IMG/VR virus record: IMGVR_UViG_3300048791_000014 | Coordinates: 1-51,334 of that record | Strand: one strand, 5' to 3' | Origin: a virus | DNA: 51,334 nt | Part shown: piece after piece, positions 14,896 to 22,381 of the stretch | Layout: every line of letters begins with the position of its first letter | Position numbering within the stretch: the stretch's first letter is position 1 | Position numbers and translations under genes: made by a program | Notes under the pieces: model-generated | What the model was told of the DNA's origin: nothing | The model's input: the letters and a program-made list of their open reading frames with translations, nothing else | The model's database searches: none

Positions 14896-14925
14896 ACAAG
14901 GCCGCTACGCAGTAGCGAGCCTTGT
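14896..14925. other. Long hairpin, 13 bp with 3-nt loop
   Basis: ACAAGGC-CGCTAC-GCA-GTAGCG-A-GCCTTGT pairs over 13 bp with a single bulged A. It lies in the gap 14796-14977, which otherwise contains only GCAGAGGC/GCAGAAAGC repeats and no gene. It lacks a T-tract. Together with the repeats at 14778 it could form a replication or regulatory structure. Confidence 0.5.
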
Positions 14926-14977
14926 AAGCCTAGCGCAGCGACCGTAAAAGCAAGAGTAGTGGAATACGCGAGGAACC

Positions 14978-15181
14978 ATGACATATCAGGAAAAGGTCTT
15001 TAGTAAATACCCGACAGCGTATTTATATTGGCGCAGGTCGCGTGTCGAGATACGCCGTCCACGGGAGCAGTCGGACCCGCCTGCATTGGTTGGCTACGTG
15101 TTCCTAAGCGGCATCCACTGGACCGATGAAGAGGCTTGGAAGGACGCGGCAAGCCGACTCCAAAATTTGGAGAACCAATGA
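14978..15181 (+). CDS. 67-residue hypothetical protein
   Basis: ATG 14978 is preceded by GAGGAACC. The product contains YPTAYLYWRRSRVEIRR and ends AASRLQNLENQ. The pattern of an aromatic N-terminus and a terminal W..AA..L helix resembles a widespread small phage protein type of unknown function. Its final codons coincide with a palindrome copy (QNLE is encoded by CAAAATTTGGAG), which also acts as ribosome site for the next gene. Confidence 0.6.
   Translation: MTYQEKVFSKYPTAYLYWRRSRVEIRRPREQSDPPALVGYVFLSGIHWTDEEAWKDAASRLQNLENQ
15158..15172. repeat. Dispersed palindrome, copy 3 (CTCCAAAATTTGGAG)
   Basis: A perfect palindrome with outer C/G pairs, inside the last codons of the upstream gene. 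Its GGAG lies 5 nt before ATG 15178 and is the only ribosome site for that gene. Confidence 0.8.
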
Positions 15182-15564
15182 TGAGTGATAAATTGCCATG
15201 CTCGACTTGCCATGCCGACTGTTGCGGCATAGTCCCTTTGTCGGCGCATCGTCTCGCGGCAATTGAAAAACATCTGGCGAGCGTACCGGCTGAAGAGTAC
15301 GCGGTGCTAAAGGCGCAAAAGAGAGGGAAGTTGACTTGCGCTTTTGTGGACACGCGGAATTGGACATGCGCGGTGTATCCGGTGCGGCCAGCCTTGTGCG
15401 AGATTTTCGGCAGGACCGAAGGCGCGGAGTGCCCACATCATCCGCAGTTGGTAAACATCATTACGCGAGACGTAGCTCGCATGAGAGTTTCCTTAGATGG
15501 AGAAGAGGACGACATTGTGGCTCTATCGCACGAGTTTGTATACGCGGGAGAACGGTCCCAATGA
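15178..15564 (+). CDS. YkgJ-family cysteine cluster protein
   Basis: The start is ATG 15178, using GGAG of the palindrome; a second ATG follows at 15181. The 128-residue protein begins with CSTCHADCC (residues 8-16). Further Cys follow in TCAFVDTRNWTCAVYPVRP and ALCEIFG. This CxxCxxxCC plus C...C...C spacing is the signature of YkgJ-like proteins, which are thought to bind Zn or Fe-S. It is followed by an ATGA overlap. The phage role is unknown. Confidence 0.75.
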   Translation: MMSDKLPCSTCHADCCGIVPLSAHRLAAIEKHLASVPAEEYAVLKAQKRGKLTCAFVDTRNWTCAVYPVRPALCEIFGRTEGAECPHHPQLVNIITRDVARMRVSLDGEEDDIVALSHEFVYAGERSQ

Positions 15565-15830
15565 ATGACCACAAACTCTACTTCATCGGCGCTACCTCCC
15601 CAGACCGGAAGAGTTGGCTAGGCCGCGAACGACCGAAGAGTACGTGCTCAGGAACCGAGTGTACGGTGAAGCTGCCAGAGGCTCCAGACCGAGGCTCGTA
15701 CAAGATCGAGTGTGAGACCTGTCCGGCCTGGGCTCTGGTTACGGTTGAGAAGTCGGTTTCCGACCCGAGGGAGTTTACGATGCCTTGCGGGAGGGTAATC
15801 TGGCCTGACAACACGAATCTGCCAACATGA
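15561..15830 (+). CDS. Small cysteine-containing hypothetical protein
   Basis: ATG 15561 overlaps the previous stop. The 89 residues contain CSGTEC, IECETCPAW and a single later Cys (MPCGR), a plausible four-cysteine metal site. Nothing else is recognised. It is co-transcribed with the YkgJ-like gene and ends 24 nt before a Gp37/Gp68-type gene. Confidence 0.6.
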   Translation: MNDHKLYFIGATSPDRKSWLGRERPKSTCSGTECTVKLPEAPDRGSYKIECETCPAWALVTVEKSVSDPREFTMPCGRVIWPDNTNLPT

Positions 15831-15854
15831 TACAGTTCCTAATATGGAGGGTTT

Positions 15855-16613
15855 ATGGGACAGGAAACAGGTATTTCTTGGTGCCACTCAACTTTTAATT
15901 CGTGGCATGGATGTACAAAAATTTCTCCAGGGTGTGACAACTGCTACGCGGAGACACTCGACAAACGGTTTGGAGATCCGCATTGGGGTAAGGGAGTTCC
16001 TCGTAAGGTGATGAGTGACGCTTACTGGAAAGAGCCGTTGAAATGGGATCGGCTTGCCAAGAAGTCAGGGAATCCGTGGAGGGTGTTCTGCGCTTCGATG
16101 GCAGATGTGATGGATGACGAGGCACCGGCCGGTCAGCGTGAGCGACTTTGGGGGTTGATCGACAACACGCCGAACCTCATCTGGCAACTCCTCACAAAGC
16201 GACCACAACGGTATGCTAAGTACCTGCCGCAAGAATTCAAGCACGGCAACGTGTGGCTCGGAACGTCGACAGAGGATCAGAAAAACTATGATCTTCGCTG
16301 GCCGTATCTGTACCGGGCTGCTCTCGGACGCGACCTGACAACATTCATCAGCTATGAACCAGCTCTTGGGCCGCTGCAAATAAACGGGATGGGTCAGTGG
16401 GCGATTGTGCCGGATTGGGTGATATGCGGAGCAGAGAGCGGAGCCGGACGCAGACCGATGGAACAGAAGTGGGCCGAGGATGTGCAGAGAGAGTGCAAAG
16501 CCAACGGCAGTAAGTTTTGGATGAAGCAGATGGGCGCAAGAACGTCAGCGGAAGGTGCTGCTTTGATCCCCGCTCACTTGCTGATTCACGAGTTCCCCAC
16601 AGAAACGGTTTAA
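15855..16613 (+). CDS. Phage Gp37/Gp68 family (DUF5131) protein
   Basis: 252 residues from ATG 15855, with GGAGG 4 nt upstream. The N-terminus GISWCHSTFNSWHGCTKISP followed by GCDNCYAE is diagnostic of the family. The triad Cys20, Cys27, Cys30 (CxxxxxxCxxC) resembles a radical SAM cluster site in unusual spacing. Later family segments are visible, including WQLLTKRPQR and CGAESGAGRRPM. The reaction is unknown; the fold is believed to be radical-SAM-like. Length matches the family. Confidence 0.85.
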   Translation: MGQETGISWCHSTFNSWHGCTKISPGCDNCYAETLDKRFGDPHWGKGVPRKVMSDAYWKEPLKWDRLAKKSGNPWRVFCASMADVMDDEAPAGQRERLWGLIDNTPNLIWQLLTKRPQRYAKYLPQEFKHGNVWLGTSTEDQKNYDLRWPYLYRAALGRDLTTFISYEPALGPLQINGMGQWAIVPDWVICGAESGAGRRPMEQKWAEDVQRECKANGSKFWMKQMGARTSAEGAALIPAHLLIHEFPTETV

Positions 16614-16617
16614 GGTG

Positions 16618-16623
16618 TATTCT
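16618..16623 (+). promoter_or_regulatory. -10 box TATTCT with GCCTAC initiator, leaderless
   Basis: GGTGTATTCTGCCTACATG: the -10 box is followed by exactly 6 nt and an ATG. It is nearly identical to the promoters at 41423 and, on the minus strand, at 14150. Confidence 0.65.
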
Positions 16624-16629
16624 GCCTAC

Positions 16630-16749
16630 ATGAAGCGATTGATTTGCAAACTATTCGGCTGCAAGCCAAGGCCAGTGAGGGACCGGCACAATCCGTACCG
16701 GCTTCATCTGGCCTGTGTGCGTTGCAAGAGAGTTCCGGTGGTCAAGTGA
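16630..16749 (+). CDS. 39-residue zinc-ribbon-like peptide, leaderless
   Basis: ATG 16630 lies directly downstream of the TATTCT-GCCTAC promoter and has no ribosome site. The product MKRLICKLFGCKPRPV continues to a CVRCKR pair, giving two CxxC-like pairs (C6/C11 and C29/C32), consistent with a small zinc knuckle. Its stop overlaps the next gene's GTG. Phages often carry such short cysteine peptides; function unknown. Confidence 0.6.
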   Translation: MKRLICKLFGCKPRPVRDRHNPYRLHLACVRCKRVPVVK

Positions 16750-16916
16750 GAGGCGCGTTTGAGTATGACGAGTTCGACGATGATCTTGACGAGGGGCCAG
16801 AAGATATTCCCGTGTGCCCTGAATGTGGCAGCGACGATCTGACCATTGTTGGTGAGGGACAGTACGTTTGCGAGGACTGCGGGGAGCGGTTTGTAGAGGG
16901 GGAAGAGGATGCCTAA
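16746..16916 (+). CDS. Acidic zinc-ribbon protein (56 residues)
   Basis: GTG 16746 overlaps the upstream TGA. The first 20 residues are highly acidic (EYDEFDDDLDEGPED), then a clear four-cysteine zinc ribbon appears: CPECG and CEDCG spaced by about 17 residues. A longer frame to 16644 exists but would overlap the 16630 gene entirely. It could be a transcription-factor-like or nucleic-acid-mimic protein, inferred only from composition. Confidence 0.65.
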   Translation: MRGAFEYDEFDDDLDEGPEDIPVCPECGSDDLTIVGEGQYVCEDCGERFVEGEEDA

Positions 16917-17523
16917 GAAAGTCGATCTGATTGAGGAATGTAAGTTGAAGTGGCCGGATGGATGCGAACGAACGCGCATCAAGGAGCGCAAACCGCAACA
17001 CTCATGGAAGAAGTCGTGGGGTCAATACCGAGATATGCTTGCCAGCGAACTTGACAAGATGGAAGCAACGTCAATCCTCGTCTGCCGCTCTGAGGGTGAT
17101 CGTCTCGACCCTGGCGTGTCGGTATGGTGGTCAATGAAGAAGGAGGACTTCTCTTGGCAGCAGGGGTTGGGACTCGAAAGCCCTGCGCCGACGCTGGCTG
17201 AGATTGACGAGGCATTCCGCGACCGCGCAAGGAAGGCCCACCCCGACTCCCCAGGTGGCGGCGATCCTGCATTGTTTAAGAAGCTGTCCGAGTGGCGTCA
17301 ACAGGCGAAGGCATGGATTCTTGGAACGCACGATCATCGACACGAGTATGTGATGGCGATTGACCAGTACACGGAGGCGCGGTTGAATCTTTGCGCTCTG
17401 CGGCTGGCATTCTCTTATATTCGCGGCCTTGAACGAGTTGGGGCACCTGCAATCCTCACGCAAACCCTTGGCGCATTCAGAGCAAAACTTACAGGAGGTT
17501 CCAGTGAGTCTGTCCATTCTTAG
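16909..17523 (+). CDS. J-domain (DnaJ-like) protein
   Basis: 204 residues; ATG 16909 overlaps the previous gene by 8 nt. Residues about 93-135 form a J-domain: ...IDEAFRDRARKAHPDSPGG with the invariant HPD at 111-113, followed by a helix (LFKKLSEWRQQAKAW). J-domains stimulate Hsp70 ATPase, so the protein may recruit host DnaK to virion assembly or replication. The flanking regions are not recognised. There are no zinc-finger or Gly/Phe domains, so it is a class III J-protein. Confidence 0.7.
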   Translation: MPKKVDLIEECKLKWPDGCERTRIKERKPQHSWKKSWGQYRDMLASELDKMEATSILVCRSEGDRLDPGVSVWWSMKKEDFSWQQGLGLESPAPTLAEIDEAFRDRARKAHPDSPGGGDPALFKKLSEWRQQAKAWILGTHDHRHEYVMAIDQYTEARLNLCALRLAFSYIRGLERVGAPAILTQTLGAFRAKLTGGSSESVHS

Positions 17524-17986
17524 TTCGCTACCGGACCCGCTTAAGAGAGTCCATCAACTTCAGCAAGAGATTGATGATCTACGGAATCAACTTGAGGACG
17601 CGCAGGACGATCTACGCAAGGAGCGGCAGAAAACCGCAACGATGGAGCGTGGGGTTTCTCGTTTACGTGAAGCTCTCACGCCTGTCTACAGTGGCTTGCA
17701 AATGATCTTTGGAGAGATTGAGGCTACAGGTGTGCAGGGAGAGATGGCATCTGCCTCGGGACTTGATCCTCGCAAAGCCGCAGTGTGGGAAGATTGGAAG
17801 AGGAAAATGCCGGGTATTCCTGCTCGATTCATCGACGCTCTTATGCTCCACGGAGAACTATCTCAAACACAGTTGCGGCTTCATGCAAAGTGCGCTCAGG
17901 GGAGCGTGGCTGGAGTTGTAAGTCAGTTGTGGAAGGCTGGACTCATCAACAAGAACGGCGGCAAGATCAGCCTGAAACAGTTGTAG
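17504..17986 (+). CDS. Coiled-coil plus winged-helix-like protein
   Basis: The start is GTG 17504, 5 nt behind a perfect AGGAGG that lies inside the upstream gene, giving a 20-nt overlap. The 160-residue product has an N-terminal coiled coil (residues about 15-60, VHQLQQEIDDLRNQLEDAQ) and a C-terminal winged-helix-like segment (LSQTQLRLHAKCAQGSVAG, then LWKAGLI). It is possibly a DNA-binding regulator. The stop is followed 2 nt later by a palindrome copy. Confidence 0.6.
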   Translation: MSLSILSSLPDPLKRVHQLQQEIDDLRNQLEDAQDDLRKERQKTATMERGVSRLREALTPVYSGLQMIFGEIEATGVQGEMASASGLDPRKAAVWEDWKRKMPGIPARFIDALMLHGELSQTQLRLHAKCAQGSVAGVVSQLWKAGLINKNGGKISLKQL

Positions 17987-17988
17987 GA

Positions 17989-18003
17989 TTCCAAATTTTG
18001 GAG
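17989..18003. repeat. Dispersed palindrome, copy 4 (TTCCAAATTTTGGAG)
   Basis: Two bases after a TAG stop. Its terminal GGAG is the ribosome site of the next gene (5 nt to ATG 18009). Confidence 0.85.
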
Positions 18004-18008
18004 TAAGA

Positions 18009-18455
18009 ATGTCACAGATACCGTTTCTCGTCATTTCCGATGCAGTTACTTCCCCTACAGGTTTGGGTCGTATAGGGCGTGAGCTTTGCATCCGCATTCA
18101 CCAAGACCTATCAGACGTGTTCCGTTTAGGAACACTGGGATATGGCGGAAACACAAGCCGCGTCTTTCCCTGGCAGCAGTATGTTCTTTCCAACCCGGAC
18201 AATTGGAAAATCCCAGAACTGCCGCGAACGTGGCTCGACTTCGCCGGAAAGCAACCCGGAATCATTCTCTTTATTCTGAATGCTTCGTGGCTATCCTCGA
18301 TAATCCGCTTGGGGCCGGAAGAGGAACTTGAGAGAATCAGGAGAGGCCCTAGAGATGGAGAAATTATTGAGGCCAAGTGGGGCCTTACGGACCACGGCGG
18401 TCCATCTTACGATGCGATGTTCGCTCCCGAGTTGTTCGGAATCGACCGCAAGTAA
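18009..18455 (+). CDS. Glycosyltransferase-like protein, N-terminal half only
   Basis: 148 residues. The beginning (VISDAVTSPTGLGRIGREL, then FRLGTLGYGG) resembles the N-terminal Rossmann-like half of GT4-type glycosyltransferases, including the Gly-Leu-Gly-Arg loop. Full-length relatives are 350 residues or more and carry the sugar-nucleotide site in the C-terminal half, which is absent here. The gene ends cleanly at TAA and is followed by a palindrome. It may be a fragment retained for another role, or a truncated gene. Confidence 0.5.
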   Translation: MSQIPFLVISDAVTSPTGLGRIGRELCIRIHQDLSDVFRLGTLGYGGNTSRVFPWQQYVLSNPDNWKIPELPRTWLDFAGKQPGIILFILNASWLSSIIRLGPEEELERIRRGPRDGEIIEAKWGLTDHGGPSYDAMFAPELFGIDRK

Positions 18456-18470
18456 TTCCAAAATTTGGAA
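18456..18470. repeat. Dispersed palindrome, copy 5 (exact)
   Basis: TTCCAAAATTTGGAA starts on the base after TAA. The right arm runs into GGAAAGG, the probable ribosome site of GTG 18480. Confidence 0.9.
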
Positions 18471-18479
18471 AGGTAGTCA

Positions 18480-18659
18480 GTGAACCTTCAGAGCTTGAGC
18501 AATAATCGTCTTTACGAAGAGTGGACAGACGCAATGGAGTCTTTCACTCAAGACCCGCAGAACGGCTACGCGAAGCGGCGTGAGGAGCAGTGCTTGAACG
18601 AGATTGTCAGACGGATGCAGGAGGCCAGCAGAAGGCCGCTGGTTAGGCAGGAGGCGTGA
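18480..18659 (+). CDS. 59-residue charged hypothetical protein
   Basis: GTG 18480 follows GGAAAGG. The product starts MNLQSLSNNRLYEEWTDAME and ends VRRMQEASRRPLVRQEA, probably all helical. No family recognised. A 19-codon frame overlaps its stop (GTGA). Confidence 0.55.
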   Translation: MNLQSLSNNRLYEEWTDAMESFTQDPQNGYAKRREEQCLNEIVRRMQEASRRPLVRQEA

Positions 18660-18715
18660 GCGACGACGAGTTGGTGGTTAAGTCTGTTTGGAAGAGTGCC
18701 TATATATTCCCCTAG
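18656..18715 (+). CDS. 19-residue peptide, doubtful
   Basis: GTG 18656 overlaps the TGA of the preceding gene, and the frame reads MSDDELVVKSVWKSAYIFP before TAG. It may be the remnant of a small phage protein truncated by mutation. The only support is the coupled start. Confidence 0.3.
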   Translation: MSDDELVVKSVWKSAYIFP

Positions 18716-18735
18716 AAAACCAAACCTCTTAGCGG

Positions 18736-18741
18736 TACTCT
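18736..18741 (+). promoter_or_regulatory. -10 box TACTCT, leaderless start of the tail gene
   Basis: TACTCT-TTCGAT-ATG: exactly 6 nt between box and start, no ribosome site. No clear -35 at 17 nt. Confidence 0.5.
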
Positions 18742-18747
18742 TTCGAT

Positions 18748-21700
18748 ATGGACAGCCAGTACCGGGAATTTCCTCTGATTTTCAATTCTGTTGGCATAGC
18801 AGCGAGAGCGGTCGATGATTTGCTCCCGCCCAACTCTATGCTTAACGCCGATAATTGCGAAGAGTTGGCCGAAGGAGCATGGGCACAAAGATTAGGTAGC
18901 CTTGTAAACAATAGCGGCGGGACCGTGGGAAGTCCTGTCTACCCATTATCGGGGAAGATTGTCAGCCTTTTTAAGCTCGGGGGGCTTTTTGGGGCGGCGT
19001 ATAGGTACGCTGTTGATTCGGCGGGGAACCTCTGGAGACGGAGCGGGACCGCACCGGGCGCATACACAAAGATTTCATCGTCTCTGAGTGGGAAGCCGTG
19101 CTCGTTCGCGTCTTACACCAACACCGACTGGACTTCAAGCAATTATGCCTTCATCAGCGACAGCCTTGGCATGTTCAAGGACAACGGAACCTTTTCAGCG
19201 CCGCAACAAAACGGTATTTTTCCCCCGCAGTTCCCCGTGCAAGCATCCGTACAAGAGCCAGATTCCATCGTTCTCGACCCATCAATATCATCCTCTTATA
19301 CAACTTCTGGAATGGGTGCTTTTACTGGAAACTACAATGTTGGGATCACGGGAAACACCACAGCGGCAATCACGGTTCCTGGGCTTCAAGCGGTTCCATT
19401 TTCCAATGGAAGTATAGCTCCGGTAACGTTGTACGCTTCTCTGATAGTTGATACCGGAGCGAGTCAGGAAACTGTACTTGTTGTCGGATTAACCACAACG
19501 GGGTTCATTGCTAATTTCACGAAGACCCATTTGACGGGGGCACTGGTAGAGCAATATGGGTGGTCTGGAACCGTAGCGGCTTCCACAACGGGTACGGTTG
19601 CTCTTGCTTTTACTGGAACTCCTGTGTCGGCTTGGCCGACGACTCTTCAACAGGCCGATTACATCAGTTTTCAACTCTACGTGAGCGATCCAACCCAAGT
19701 TCAATCGATCCAGTTGTCTTTTACCCTGGGAGATGGATCAACGTTCTACAAAGTCATCGCTCAAGGCCCGTTACAGAATCTTCTGACGACAGCTTCATCA
19801 AACTCCACGGACGCTACGACAGCCGCTACAGACGCACTGCTTGACGATTCTCTAGGGCTTTATAACCCAGGGTCAGGTGGAATCGCTCAATTGAATACAG
19901 GAGGCGGATGGACGGCGTTTCTACTTCAATTGTCGGACTTCGCAGGGTCTGGAAATGCGGACTTCAACTCTCTCACTGATAACTGGTCAAACATCACCGG
20001 CTATCAGATCACAATTGTCACCAACGACAACGCCGCTCCGGTTCTCATTGAAATGGCTTCTCTGCTTCTCGTCGGAGGGGCAGGCCCGGACACGCTTGGT
20101 GGGGTGGGTTACGACTACGTTTGGACGTTCTTGAATCCGGTCGACGGAACGGAATCGAACCCGTCACCGATCATGACGAACCAGAATCCTCCAAACCAGA
20201 CGAACTGGGTCTACCCACGGCGCCAGCCGGTGTTGTTAAACATGAACGTGACTACCTACGGACCCGCAGGGCAATTACAGGACGGTCAGATCGGGTATTT
20301 GAGAATCTACAGACGAGGGGGAACGCTCGGAGACAACTTCAGGAGACTGGATGAAATCCCGGTCACCATATCGGCCGGCGGGATAGTACAGTACACCGAA
20401 ACCACGCCGGACTACCAGCTTGCCGGAGCGGATTTTGTCTCGTTTACGAATGACGTTCCGGTGCCGAGTCTGCTTCCTGTCCCGGTAAACAATACGGTTG
20501 GAATGGCAATCAACACCACCAATCAAGTTGCGACTGTGACTCTGGGGACGCCGCTTTCTGTTTTCGTTATTCCAATCCCAATAGTCGTTCGCCAGCAGGT
20601 AACACTGGGGAGCCCAACGGCCATTTCTAACAACTTCGAAACCGTAACGGTTCTGTCTGTGATTTTTGGCGGCTTCGGCAATAGAGAGATTGTGGGTTTT
20701 ACAGCTTTTGTGCAGAACACTCATGCAATCGGAGAGCAAGTCCAGGCGAGCATCAAGGTAGGCCAGCCGGTTTACGGGATGGTGATTGCCTTCAACAAGG
20801 CTTGGTATTGGGGAGATCCAAACAACCCGTCGACGCTCTACTTCTCAACGGGAAACGCGCCGCAGTACGTGGGAGAGGCGAACAACGTCATTGTCTCGAC
20901 GCCGGATGACTACATTACGGCGGTGGTGCCGTATGCCGGGAACGTGTTCGTGAGCTGCGTCAAGAGCGGATGGTGGATGATTCCTCCAGACTCTCCGGCA
21001 ACTCAGCCGCCTTATCCGACAAAGTGTAAGTTTGGGTGCATCGCTCCGTTCGGTTATATCGTCACGGAGAAGGCCATCTACTACATGGCCGTGGACGGTA
21101 TCAGGGACTTTGCGGGGGGAGACTCAGAGTATTTGAGTTTGGCGATTGAGTTTCTCCTACAGTCCGTTGGCTCTTCCCCTATCGTAGAAGCGAACCTGAG
21201 TCTATTGAATCAGACGGTCGCAGCTTACTGGAATTCGATGCTCTTCTTTTCGTACATCGGCACGGACGGAAACCGCCACAGACTGATCATGCATACGCAA
21301 TACGCGAATCGCTGGCGGAATGACGATGCGGACGCGCAGAGCATCTACTTGGAAGCCGACACCAATCAGTTGCTCTATGGTGACTCAAACGGACTCGTCC
21401 ACATCGACAGGCAAAACCTGCCCACCGATCAGGGAGCGTCTGGGGGGGTACTCGTCGCAAACCCAATCGCAATCAATTTGCAGACCGCGTACAGTTTCCA
21501 AGGCAGTCCTGCCAACCAGAAGCAGTACAATGCGGTGCAGATCGACTGCAACACCGGAGGGCAAACCCTCAACGTATCGGTGCTCTTCAACGATGGGGAG
21601 ATCACGGTTCCGCTCGGGACGATCAACAACACACAGAGAGGCAAGATCAACCTGCCAGTGAATGCCGGACTCGGGCAGCAAGCGTACAAGATTTCGCTCT

Positions 21701-22104
21701 TGATTGCGGGGAACGTAAGCGCATGGAGTTACCTGTTCCAGGCAGCCGTGGAAGCCCTTGTGCTGCCGAGGACGCGCAAAACACTAGATTCTTACGATAT
21801 GAACTGCGGCGGGGCAGATTCCAAGATATGCCGAGACTTTTTTGCCCAATACAGTGCCACGGCCCCGATCACTGTAAGCGTGTATTACGACAGCAATCCA
21901 ACCGCAGCATTCACCTTCACTATGCCCACGGCTGGTGGCATCAGGAACCCGCTCAGGCAGCGTCTACCTGGGATTCAATTCCGCACCATAAGGCTCGTGG
22001 CAACCTCAACAGGCGACTTCATGTGGTGGCAAGATACTTGTCTTTGGACCAAATTTCTCTGCCAAGGTCGCGGCTATGAGAAAGTCTTGATCGTGGAAAA
22101 CTAA
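18748..22104 (+). CDS. Giant tail/virion structural protein (1118 residues)
   Basis: A very long beta-rich protein with low charge, many Ser/Thr/Gly/Asn and few Cys. The N-terminal 120 residues (FNSVGIAARAVDDLLPPN, then AVDSAGNLWRRSG) recall phage tail tube or nozzle proteins that begin with a short propeller-like segment. The middle contains repeated Ig-like stretches. The C-terminal part (KTLDSYDMNCGGADS, then MWWQDTCLWTKF) may be a receptor-proximal or hub domain. It follows the connector genes and is the largest tail-type gene, so a tail nozzle or tail hub is likely. The last 4 nt overlap a leftward gene. Confidence 0.65.
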   Translation: MDSQYREFPLIFNSVGIAARAVDDLLPPNSMLNADNCEELAEGAWAQRLGSLVNNSGGTVGSPVYPLSGKIVSLFKLGGLFGAAYRYAVDSAGNLWRRSGTAPGAYTKISSSLSGKPCSFASYTNTDWTSSNYAFISDSLGMFKDNGTFSAPQQNGIFPPQFPVQASVQEPDSIVLDPSISSSYTTSGMGAFTGNYNVGITGNTTAAITVPGLQAVPFSNGSIAPVTLYASLIVDTGASQETVLVVGLTTTGFIANFTKTHLTGALVEQYGWSGTVAASTTGTVALAFTGTPVSAWPTTLQQADYISFQLYVSDPTQVQSIQLSFTLGDGSTFYKVIAQGPLQNLLTTASSNSTDATTAATDALLDDSLGLYNPGSGGIAQLNTGGGWTAFLLQLSDFAGSGNADFNSLTDNWSNITGYQITIVTNDNAAPVLIEMASLLLVGGAGPDTLGGVGYDYVWTFLNPVDGTESNPSPIMTNQNPPNQTNWVYPRRQPVLLNMNVTTYGPAGQLQDGQIGYLRIYRRGGTLGDNFRRLDEIPVTISAGGIVQYTETTPDYQLAGADFVSFTNDVPVPSLLPVPVNNTVGMAINTTNQVATVTLGTPLSVFVIPIPIVVRQQVTLGSPTAISNNFETVTVLSVIFGGFGNREIVGFTAFVQNTHAIGEQVQASIKVGQPVYGMVIAFNKAWYWGDPNNPSTLYFSTGNAPQYVGEANNVIVSTPDDYITAVVPYAGNVFVSCVKSGWWMIPPDSPATQPPYPTKCKFGCIAPFGYIVTEKAIYYMAVDGIRDFAGGDSEYLSLAIEFLLQSVGSSPIVEANLSLLNQTVAAYWNSMLFFSYIGTDGNRHRLIMHTQYANRWRNDDADAQSIYLEADTNQLLYGDSNGLVHIDRQNLPTDQGASGGVLVANPIAINLQTAYSFQGSPANQKQYNAVQIDCNTGGQTLNVSVLFNDGEITVPLGTINNTQRGKINLPVNAGLGQQAYKISLLIAGNVSAWSYLFQAAVEALVLPRTRKTLDSYDMNCGGADSKICRDFFAQYSATAPITVSVYYDSNPTAAFTFTMPTAGGIRNPLRQRLPGIQFRTIRLVATSTGDFMWWQDTCLWTKFLCQGRGYEKVLIVEN

Positions 22105-22271
22105 AGCGTACCGGGATGAATTATCCCCAGGTTGATGAGGCAGAACAGGATAAACAACACAGCGCCGAGAAGTCCGACACCATACCGGAAACCGGCTGGC
22201 TGCGTTGCTGGGATAGCATATCCGCCAAAGCCGCAGAGGAACATCAGAATCACCAAGATGATATTGAGCAT
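22101..22271 (-). CDS. Small two-helix membrane protein (DUF3309-like)
   Basis: 56 residues on the minus strand from ATG 22271, with GAGG 7 nt upstream on that strand. It reads MLNIILVILMFLCGFGGYAI, then a short Pro/Gly loop and a second hydrophobic stretch (LLGAVLFILFCLINLGII). Two membrane helices separated by a small polar loop resemble DUF3309-type miniproteins. It might act as a holin-like or membrane-stress peptide, but nothing shows lysis function. It converges on the tail gene and overlaps its stop. Confidence 0.65.
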   Translation of the reverse strand: MLNIILVILMFLCGFGGYAIPATQPAGFRYGVGLLGAVLFILFCLINLGIIHPGTL

Positions 22272-22336
22272 AGGAGTACCTCACTCCAATAGGATGCCGG
22301 ATAATCATTTGAGGCTGTTCCGAAGTGCTCATTCCC

Positions 22337-22342
22337 TATTCT
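22337..22342 (+). promoter_or_regulatory. -10 box TATTCT with GCCTACAT initiator, leadered
   Basis: CTATTCTGCCTACATCGG has the same initiator as the leaderless promoters, but ATC replaces ATG. The transcript would start near 22349 and run 33 nt to a GGAGGGG ribosome site and TTG 22382. Confidence 0.6.
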
Positions 22343-22381
22343 GCCTACATCGGTGATATTCTCGGTGTGGAGGGGAAAGAC

